The notes under the pieces are model-generated. The model was not told where the DNA came from, made no database searches, and saw only the letters and a program-made list of their open reading frames with translations. A stretch of DNA of 15,520 bases, from NCBI GenBank assembly GCA_012837465.1, contig DURG01000128.1:1-15520 (forward strand), in the 5' to 3' direction. Below are positions 6,364-11,021 of this stretch, piece by piece. Position numbers and translations under genes: made by a program. The DNA is from Propionibacterium sp. (GTDB lineage Bacteria; Actinomycetota; Actinomycetes; Propionibacteriales; Propionibacteriaceae). Every line of letters begins with the position of its first letter. The stretch's first letter is position 1.

Positions 6364-6675
6364 ATGGTCCAGCGCCCCGAGATCGTCTGCATCTGCGGAT
6401 CAATGCGTTTTGCCCTACAGATCCGCGAGGCGAACGGTCAACTCACGCTCGCGGGCGCGATTGTGCTGGCCCCGGGCGAGACACGCCTCGTGGGGGATGG
6501 AGCCCTCTCCATGGAGCAGCAGGCGAAGCTTGACGCGCTCCACCGGCAAAGGATTGATTTGGCTGACCGCGTGCTGGTGGTGAATCAGGGCGGCTACCTC
6601 GGTGAGTCGACCCGTAGCGAGATCGACTACGCGCGTGCCATGGGCAAACCAGTCTCGTTCACCGAGCCTCAGTAG
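6364..6675 (+). CDS. Nucleoside deoxyribosyltransferase-like small protein
   Basis: The 103-residue protein begins RPEIVCICGSMRF, a beta strand followed by a CGSMRF loop. It also has a central AGAIVLAPG strand, a helix with QAKLDALHRQRIDLADRV, a strand LVVNQGGYLG, and a final GESTRSEIDYARAMGKPV. This order (N-terminal GS-loop, a LADRVLVV strand, then G-E-S-T-R-S-E-I-x-x-A) resembles the DUF4406 / nucleoside 2-deoxyribosyltransferase fold, where a Glu before the helix is catalytic; Glu86 would be its counterpart. Such proteins are frequent in phages and accessory DNA. The ATG at 6364 is preferred over a TTG at 6343 because the conserved core starts right after it. A TAGCCT at 6322-6327 may be its -10. 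The substrate is unknown and no enzymatic activity can be claimed. Confidence 0.65.
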   Translation: MVQRPEIVCICGSMRFALQIREANGQLTLAGAIVLAPGETRLVGDGALSMEQQAKLDALHRQRIDLADRVLVVNQGGYLGESTRSEIDYARAMGKPVSFTEPQ

Positions 6676-6682
6676 ACGTACA

Positions 6683-6701
6683 GCCCAATTGTGGGTTGGG
6701 C
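6683..6701 (+). terminator. Possible hairpin after the deoxyribosyltransferase-like gene
   Basis: GCCCAA (6683-6688) and TTGGGC (6696-6701) form a perfect 6-bp stem around seven bases, starting eight bases after the stop codon. There is no U-tract. The rest of 6702-6810 holds no gene I can support. Confidence 0.35.
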
Positions 6702-6811
6702 GACTCTGGGTCAGATGTGGGAAGGACCGCACCTTCGTCCTGCCCAATTCACAGCCTCTGTCAGCTTTCTGGCCGGGCGGTTTCATGTCGGCGGCGGTGC
6801 TACCGGTCGAG

Positions 6812-6829
6812 CGAATTTCGTTATACGAT
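6812..6829 (+). promoter_or_regulatory. Promoter and candidate operator of the ribbon-helix-helix gene
   Basis: TACGAT (6824-6829) ends six bases before the GTG at 6836, a leaderless spacing. Two small inverted repeats overlap it: CGAA-T-TTCG (6812-6820) and TCGT-TAT-ACGA (6818-6828). Antitoxins of this type usually repress their own promoter through short palindromes, so this AT-rich patch is the likely operator. Confidence 0.5.
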
Positions 6830-6835
6830 TATCTC

Positions 6836-7078
6836 GTGGCTGAACAGGTGACGGAAGAGCAGATCCAGGCATGGGCCGATGAGGCCGAGGCCGGGTATGA
6901 CGTCGAGGAACTCAAGCGCCGCGGCCGGGGGCGCCCCGGTCGGGGTGCCGAGCCTATGCAGGTGATTGCCGTCCGGCTCACGGCTGAGGAGGTCGCGGCT
7001 GTGGATGCGTTCGCTGCGCGGGAGAACTTGTCTCGTTCGGAGGCGATCCGGCGCGCGTTGGCCGGCTACGCAGCGTGA
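6836..7078 (+). CDS. Ribbon-helix-helix (CopG-type) antitoxin, now without a complete toxin
   Basis: The predicted 80-residue protein starts with EQIQAWADEAEAGYDVEELKRRGRGRPGRG, a segment typical of actinobacterial antitoxins. A C-terminal ribbon-helix-helix follows: strand MQVIAVRLTAEEVAAVDAFA, then a helix with NLSRSEAIRRALAGYA. The frame is open upstream to an ATG at 6785, but that stretch contains the promoter, and the GTG at 6836 sits at leaderless distance from TACGAT. The stop codon overlaps a GTG that opens the toxin remnant (GTGA), the coupling expected of an antitoxin-toxin pair. With the partner truncated it may act only as a DNA-binding autorepressor. The family assignment rests on sequence pattern. 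Confidence 0.75.
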   Translation: MAEQVTEEQIQAWADEAEAGYDVEELKRRGRGRPGRGAEPMQVIAVRLTAEEVAAVDAFAARENLSRSEAIRRALAGYAA

Positions 7079-7152
7079 AGGTTCATCGAAGCGCGCGCAA
7101 GCACGGGGTGGTTCCGGAGGATGCGGTTCAAGCGGCTGATTTGGATTCGTAG
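7075..7152 (+). pseudogene. Truncated toxin partner, N-terminal stub only
   Basis: A GTG at 7075 overlaps the antitoxin stop codon. The frame reads VKVHRSARKHGVVPEDAVQA and stops at TAG 7150-7152 after 25 codons. The K-V-H-x-S-A-x-x-H-G-V opening followed by an E-D-A-x-x-A helix is how a family of small actinobacterial toxins paired with such antitoxins (annotated as BrnT-like or uncharacterised) begins; full-length members have roughly 80-90 residues. Everything after the first helix is missing, and downstream DNA reads as a remnant on the other strand. The toxin has almost certainly been cut off by an insertion or deletion near 7140-7172. Confidence 0.6.
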
Positions 7153-7172
7153 GTCGACTCATATGCCAGGGT

Positions 7173-7330
7173 CTATGGAAGCCGCTGGAGAGAGCTGCCC
7201 TCGTCCAGATCAGCGAGGGCGAACTCCGCGCCGTGGTCGAAGAACCACGACGTGATGGTGAGCGTCGTCGCGCCGACGAAGATCTTGTCGATGAAGTACT
7301 CGAACAGCAGGTCGAGCGCGGGTGGTGCAT
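7173..7330 (-). pseudogene. Probable remnant of a serine recombinase C-terminus
   Basis: Read leftward from about 7330, the frame gives PALDLLFEYFIDKI, then FVGATTLTITSWFFDHG, then an acidic end and a stop at 7173. The pattern of an amphipathic helix, F-I-D-K-I, then a strand pair ending in W-F-x-D resembles the last segment of large serine recombinases, where a conserved 'I-x-K-I/V ... I x W x F D' closes the protein. No catalytic or zinc-ribbon part is present; upstream the frame becomes proline- and arginine-rich without recognisable content. It is therefore a remnant, probably of the element that truncated the toxin. The family call is from pattern memory only. Confidence 0.4.
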
Positions 7331-7391
7331 CCTGGCCGCACACCCGGCTTCGACGGTGTTCTGCCTGGCGTGGGGGAGGTGTGCACGCTGA

Positions 7392-7427
7392 GGCTTGGGG
7401 AGCAGCGGCACTGCACCGCCCCAAGCC
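7392..7427 (-). terminator. Hairpin terminator of the antitoxin-Doc operon
   Basis: GGCTTGGGG (7392-7400) pairs perfectly with CCCCAAGCC (7419-7427), with an inner GCAG/CTGC stem. It starts eight bases past the Doc stop codon in the minus direction. There is no U-tract, as is common for high-GC terminators. Confidence 0.6.
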
Positions 7428-7435
7428 GGGCAGCG

Positions 7436-7798
7436 CTAGTGCCACGTGGAGAGGCGCTGCGCTGCTTCCTGGTAGGCGGCGGCGCTGGAGGCCAGTGCGA
7501 TGATGAGGTCGTAGGCTTCATCGTCGGGAGCATCCAGCTCCACGTCGTTGAGGCCGTAGAAGATGACCACTGCGAGCCATCCCAGCCTCTTGTTCCCATC
7601 GACCAGCGCGTGGTTGCGCACGATGGATTCCAACAGGACCGCCGACTTGGTGTCCAGGTCGGGGTACGCGTCTCGGCCGAAAACGGTGACGGAGGGTCGG
7701 TGGACAGCCGAGTCGAGCAGTCCGACGTCCTGGACCGGGCCGACGCCCAAGTCGTTGACGAGGGTCAGGAGGTCTTCCAGCGTGAGGTAATGGATCAC
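7436..7798 (-). CDS. doc: Doc-type toxin (Fic fold)
   Basis: Doc toxins are short Fic-fold proteins; phage P1 Doc phosphorylates elongation factor EF-Tu and stops translation, rather than AMPylating targets. This 120-residue protein has the usual length and carries the motif as HALVDGNKR, with His63, Asp67, Asn69, Lys70 and Arg71. Lys70, where classical Fic proteins have Gly, is the Doc hallmark. The following W-L-A-V-V-I-F-Y-G-L-N helix is typical of the family. The start GTG at 7798 overlaps the antitoxin stop (GTGA), so translation is coupled. All motif residues are present and the frame is intact, so it looks functional. The target is assumed from the family. Confidence 0.88.
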   Translation of the reverse strand: MIHYLTLEDLLTLVNDLGVGPVQDVGLLDSAVHRPSVTVFGRDAYPDLDTKSAVLLESIVRNHALVDGNKRLGWLAVVIFYGLNDVELDAPDDEAYDLIIALASSAAAYQEAAQRLSTWH

Positions 7799-7998
7799 TG
7801 GCCGAGACGCTCGAGCAGGTCGGAGTAGCGGTCCCGGGCAGTTGCAGAGAGGTGTCGGACCTTGTCTTCCCGGACGCTGCGAGCGGCGGCCTCGCGGATC
7901 GCACGGACTGTTGCTTCCTGCTTGCTCACGCCATGAGTCTTGGCGAGGAGGGCGAGGGCCTCCTCGTCTTCGGGTTCGAGTCGCAGAGTCATGGCCAT
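7795..7998 (-). CDS. Antitoxin of the Doc pair, ribbon-helix-helix type
   Basis: This 67-residue protein is the upstream partner of Doc. It starts MAMTLRLEPEDEEALALLAK, a strand and helix, then THGVSKQEATVRAIREAAAR, a second helix. This is a ribbon-helix-helix DNA-binding domain rather than the Phd fold of phage P1. The C-terminal third (VRHLSATARDRYSDLLERLG) is the probable toxin-binding tail, which in Phd-like partners covers the Doc active site. The ATG at 7998 lies seven bases after a TAGCAT in a leaderless layout; a second ATG two codons on is possible. A palindrome overlapping the -10 is the likely site of autorepression. Confidence 0.82.
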   Translation of the reverse strand: MAMTLRLEPEDEEALALLAKTHGVSKQEATVRAIREAAARSVREDKVRHLSATARDRYSDLLERLGQ

Positions 7999-8005
7999 GG
8001 CTTGG

Positions 8006-8025
8006 ATGCTACCACTGTGGTATCA
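8006..8025 (-). promoter_or_regulatory. Promoter and palindromic operator of the antitoxin-Doc operon
   Basis: The core TACCAC-T-GTGGTA (8010-8022) is a perfect 6+1+6 palindrome, extended to 19 bp (8007-8025) with one mismatch per arm. On the minus strand the -10 TAGCAT (8011-8006) overlaps one arm, so a bound dimer would block RNA polymerase. The -10 ends seven bases before the antitoxin ATG. No strong -35 was found. Confidence 0.65.
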
Positions 8026-8069
8026 CGCGCTCATGCCGTGATGAGGGCCCGGCGGCGGGCCGGGAGTCG

Positions 8070-8075
8070 TAGGCT
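8070..8075 (+). promoter_or_regulatory. -10 element of yqgE, leaderless arrangement
   Basis: TAGGCT ends six bases before the yqgE ATG at 8082. No Shine-Dalgarno sequence is present in the gap. Transcription would start at or next to the A of the ATG. Confidence 0.45.
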
Positions 8076-8081
8076 GGTGGC

Positions 8082-8642
8082 ATGCATACCGGCGCGATCG
8101 CAGTGGGACAGTTGCTCGTCGCGGCCCAACCTGGGCGCGGCGGGTACTTCGACCGTTCCGTCGTGCTGCTCATCGAGCACCACAAGGAGGGAACGGTGGG
8201 GGTGTGCCTCAACATCATCTCCGACCTCCCGGTGTCTGCGGCCACGGCCCAGTTCGGACCCCACCTCAGCCCGCCCAGGTCGCTGTTCGAGGGCGGACCC
8301 GTGAACACTGAGGTAGTGATCGCGCTCGGCAAGCCCGCCTCCGAGGAGTCGCCACCACCCGGATGGGAGCGCGTCACCGGCGACATCGGCCTCGTGGACC
8401 TCAGCTTTCCCGGGGAACTCATCGCCTCGTCGTTCACCGGCCTGCGTACCTTCGTCGGCCTCTCCGCATGGGCGCCGGGGCAACTCGAGGGCGAGTTGAT
8501 CCGCGGTTCGTGGTTCCGCACCGCAGTGCGTGTCGAGGACGTCTTCGGTGATCCAGACGGCCTCTGGCGACGCGTCTTGCGCCGCATGGGCGGGTTGCCC
8601 AGCCGCTGGTCGACATGGACGGACGAACCGGGCCTGAACTGA
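8082..8642 (+). CDS. yqgE: UPF0301 / YqgE (AlgH) family protein
   Basis: YqgE-family proteins are widespread, single-domain cytosolic proteins of unknown biochemical role; the AlgH name comes from a proposed transcriptional role in Pseudomonas. The 186-residue sequence has the family landmarks in order: GQLLVAAQPGRGGYFDRSVV at the N-terminus, LLIEHHKEGTVGVCLN, the LFEGGPV motif near residue 70, the GDIGLVDLS strand, and near the end LRTFVGLSAWAPGQLEGEL, typical of the family's G-x-x-x-W-x-x-G-Q-L-E core. Length is normal. It starts at the ATG at 8082, divergent from the antitoxin operon by 83 bases. It ends 119 bases before mtrA, which has its own promoter. Confidence 0.93.
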   Translation: MHTGAIAVGQLLVAAQPGRGGYFDRSVVLLIEHHKEGTVGVCLNIISDLPVSAATAQFGPHLSPPRSLFEGGPVNTEVVIALGKPASEESPPPGWERVTGDIGLVDLSFPGELIASSFTGLRTFVGLSAWAPGQLEGELIRGSWFRTAVRVEDVFGDPDGLWRRVLRRMGGLPSRWSTWTDEPGLN

Positions 8643-8696
8643 GTGTCGGCAACCATGGGCGGCTGCGCAACGTCGGCTCCCGCTTCCAGACCCTTG

Positions 8697-8708
8697 GGCG
8701 TATACGCC
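8697..8708. promoter_or_regulatory. Perfect 12-bp palindrome upstream of the mtrA promoter
   Basis: GGCGTATACGCC is fully self-complementary and ends one base before the -35-like TGTGAC of mtrA. A regulator dimer bound here would contact the promoter. No known operator is identified. Confidence 0.4.
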
Positions 8709-8709
8709 G

Positions 8710-8737
8710 TGTGACGCCTTCGCCTCCTCGCTACCAT
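8710..8737 (+). promoter_or_regulatory. Putative promoter of the mtrAB-lpqB operon
   Basis: TGTGAC (8710-8715) and TACCAT (8732-8737) are separated by 16 bp. A start near 8744 gives a leader of about 18 bases containing AGGAGG (8751-8756), five bases before the mtrA GTG. Confidence 0.5.
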
Positions 8738-8761
8738 GGACGCCAGAGCTAGGAGGCTGGG

Positions 8762-9463
8762 GTGAGCGAGGCCAAGGGCAAGATCCGCATACTGGTCGTC
8801 GACGACGACGCGGCACTCTCCGAGATGCTGCAGATCGTGCTGCGCCAGGAGGGGTTCGAAACGGTCTGGTGCGGCACGGGTGACGAGGCGCTGCAGGAGT
8901 TCAGGCACGCGCGCCCGGATCTCGTTCTGCTCGACCTCATGCTGCCGGGCCGCGACGGCGTCTCGGTGTGCCGTGACATTCGCGCCGAATCCGGCGTGCC
9001 GATCGTCATGCTGACGGCAAAGTCCGACACCTCCGACGTGGTCGCGGGCCTCGAAGCAGGTGCCGACGACTACGTGGCCAAGCCCTTCAAGGCCAAGGAA
9101 CTCATCGCCCGCATCCGCACCCGCCTGCGCCGCACGAGCGGCGATGTCGGCAACGACGTCCTCAGCATCGGTGACCTCTCGATCTCCGTGTCCTCCCACG
9201 TCGTCAAGCGCGGCGACGAGGCGCTGCCACTCACGCCGCTGGAGTTCGAACTCCTCCTCGCGCTGGCCAGGAGGCCAACCCACGTGTTCACCCGCGAGGC
9301 GCTCCTCGACGAGGTCTGGGGCTACCGCAATGCCGCGGACACCCGTCTGGTCAACGTGCATGTCCAGCGGTTGCGCGCCAAGATCGAGAAGGATCCGGAG
9401 CACCCCGAGATCGTGATCACGGTGCGCGGCATCGGGTACCGCGCCGGTGAAACGCAACACTGA
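8762..9463 (+). CDS. mtrA: DNA-binding response regulator MtrA
   Basis: MtrA is the OmpR-type response regulator of the essential or near-essential MtrAB system of actinobacteria, which controls cell-wall, division and osmotic genes. The 233-residue protein has a receiver domain (about 8-122) with the acidic pocket VVDDDA (12-17), phospho-acceptor Asp58 in LLDLMLPG, Thr85 and Lys107 (KPF). A winged helix-turn-helix follows (about 133-229), with the recognition helix near TRLVNVHVQRLRAKIE (194-209) and the C-terminal GIGYR hairpin. The GTG start has AGGAGG five bases upstream. The gene overlaps mtrB by 17 bases, so the pair is translationally linked. Confidence 0.96.
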   Translation: MSEAKGKIRILVVDDDAALSEMLQIVLRQEGFETVWCGTGDEALQEFRHARPDLVLLDLMLPGRDGVSVCRDIRAESGVPIVMLTAKSDTSDVVAGLEAGADDYVAKPFKAKELIARIRTRLRRTSGDVGNDVLSIGDLSISVSSHVVKRGDEALPLTPLEFELLLALARRPTHVFTREALLDEVWGYRNAADTRLVNVHVQRLRAKIEKDPEHPEIVITVRGIGYRAGETQH

Positions 9464-11021
9464 GGCCAGCCAGCGGCGCCCCGCCCGCGGCCTTCGCGCC
9501 CTGTGGTGGGGGTCGCTGCCCCTGCGGGTGCTCGTCTCCACCCTGGGGCTGTCCATGGTGCTGATGACCCTGGCCGGTTTCCTCCTGATGCGACAGGCGA
9601 CGTCCGGCGTCGTCGAGACCAAGCGTCAGGCCGCCCTCAATGAGGCGGCCAACGTCTACGCCTTCATGCAGGAACGACTGCGCACCCCCGAACTGCGCGG
9701 CGCCGCCGTCCATGAATCACTCTCTCGGCTGGCGGACCTCGCCGATGCACAGGCCGCGCAGTATCGCGTTGTCATCCAGGGCCCAGTGTCCAGCCTCACA
9801 TCCACAGGCATCCGCGCGGAGTCCGTACCGGCTGAACTGCGCGCCCGGGTGGATGAGGACCAGGGAATGTTCATCACCCCGACGCGGGTGGTCTTCACTG
9901 ACGCCACCACGTTGCCCGAGCCGGGCTGGGCCATCGGATCCGCACTGATCGGGGAGACGGGGGAGCGCTACCCCGTGTTCTACATCTTCCCCATGACGAC
10001 GGAACTGCAGACCCTCCGCGCGCTCCAGGGCGCGGTCATCGCCGCCGGGGTGGCGCTGGTGCTCGCATTGGGCCTGATCGCCTACACCATCACCGTCCAG
10101 ATCGTCCGGCCGGTGCGAAAGGCCAGCACCACAGCCCTCCAACTCGCGTCGGGGCAGTTGGGGGAGCGCATGGCGGTGCGCGGCACCGACGACCTGGCAT
10201 CGCTGGCCACCTCCATGAACCGGATGGCAGCCGAACTGCAGCAGCGGATCCGCGAGTTGGAGACCCTGTCCACGCTGCAACAGCGCTTCGTGAGCGACGT
10301 GTCGCACGAACTGCGCACCCCCATGACCACCATCAAGATGGCCGCCGACGTCCTGCACGACGCCCGCGAGAACTTCGACCCGGTCACGGCACGTTCCGCA
10401 GAACTGATGAATCACGAGATCGACCGCTTCGACCTCATGCTCGCCGACCTCCTCGAGATCTCCCGCTTCGACGCCGGGGCGGCCGTGCTGGCCCTCGACG
10501 AGACGGACGTGGCGGCCCTCGTGCAGGCCGAGGTGGCCGCGAACCGTTCCGTCGCCGACGCCCTCGGCGTCGAGTTGCGCTGCGAGAAGCTGGACGAGGA
10601 CACCACCGCCGAGGTGGACACCCGGCGCATCCGACGCATCCTGCGCAACCTCATCACCAATGCGATCGAACACAGCGAGGGAAGGCCAGTGCACGTTCAG
10701 GTCGCCTCAGATGCCAACGCGGTCGCCGTCACGGTGCGCGACCACGGCGTCGGGTTCAAGGCGGAGGACGCCGCCCGAGTCTTCGACCGCTTCTGGCGTG
10801 CCGACCCCAGCCGCACGCGCATCGTCGGTGGCACGGGGCTCGGCCTCGCGATCGCGATGGAGGACGCCCGGTTGCACAGCGGCTGGTTGACGGCGTGGGG
10901 CCGGCCGGGGCGGGGGGCGCAGTTCCGCCTCACCCTGCCGCGGGAATCCGGCCACGAGTTGACCTCGTCGCCGTTGCCCGTCATCCCGGTCGACGACACC
11001 GGATCGGGGGTGCCGGCATGA
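9447..11021 (+). CDS. mtrB: Sensor histidine kinase MtrB
   Basis: MtrB is the membrane kinase that phosphorylates MtrA. The 524-residue protein has a first membrane segment at about 27-48, an extracytoplasmic sensor region (about 50-188), a second segment at about 193-218, a HAMP domain (about 219-270), the phospho-acceptor His287 in DVSHELRTP, and a HATPase domain with N-box (RNLITNAIEHS, 400-410), G1 DHGVGF (432-437), F-box FDRFWRAD (446-453) and G2 GGTGLGL (461-467). The GTG at 9447 lies inside the end of mtrA. A Pro-rich tail after residue 500 is probably disordered. The stop overlaps the lpqB start (ATGA). Confidence 0.95.
   Translation: MKRNTEASQRRPARGLRALWWGSLPLRVLVSTLGLSMVLMTLAGFLLMRQATSGVVETKRQAALNEAANVYAFMQERLRTPELRGAAVHESLSRLADLADAQAAQYRVVIQGPVSSLTSTGIRAESVPAELRARVDEDQGMFITPTRVVFTDATTLPEPGWAIGSALIGETGERYPVFYIFPMTTELQTLRALQGAVIAAGVALVLALGLIAYTITVQIVRPVRKASTTALQLASGQLGERMAVRGTDDLASLATSMNRMAAELQQRIRELETLSTLQQRFVSDVSHELRTPMTTIKMAADVLHDARENFDPVTARSAELMNHEIDRFDLMLADLLEISRFDAGAAVLALDETDVAALVQAEVAANRSVADALGVELRCEKLDEDTTAEVDTRRIRRILRNLITNAIEHSEGRPVHVQVASDANAVAVTVRDHGVGFKAEDAARVFDRFWRADPSRTRIVGGTGLGLAIAMEDARLHSGWLTAWGRPGRGAQFRLTLPRESGHELTSSPLPVIPVDDTGSGVPA

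Noticed and set aside
7322..7828. Plus-strand open frame opposite doc
   Set aside because: The minus-strand Doc motif, coupled start and operator explain this DNA; the plus frame has no recognisable feature or start signal.
7968..7985. T-loop-like sequence GGTTCGAGTC suggesting a tRNA or an att copy of ssrA
   Set aside because: It lies inside the antitoxin coding frame, lacks any matching acceptor or anticodon stem, and does not match the ssrA 3' end beyond a few bases.
6263..8081. Search for a direct repeat of the ssrA 3' end marking an intact island
   Set aside because: No second copy of the T-arm/acceptor sequence was seen by eye up to yqgE, so an intact att-flanked island is not supported.
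8009..9622. Long minus-strand open frame across yqgE and mtrA
   Set aside because: It spans two well-recognised plus-strand genes and an intergenic promoter and shows no domain; it is a high-GC artefact.
10895..11017. Upstream extension of lpqB inside mtrB
   Set aside because: The in-frame ATG at 11018 gives a perfect lipoprotein signal and overlaps the mtrB stop in the usual ATGA manner.
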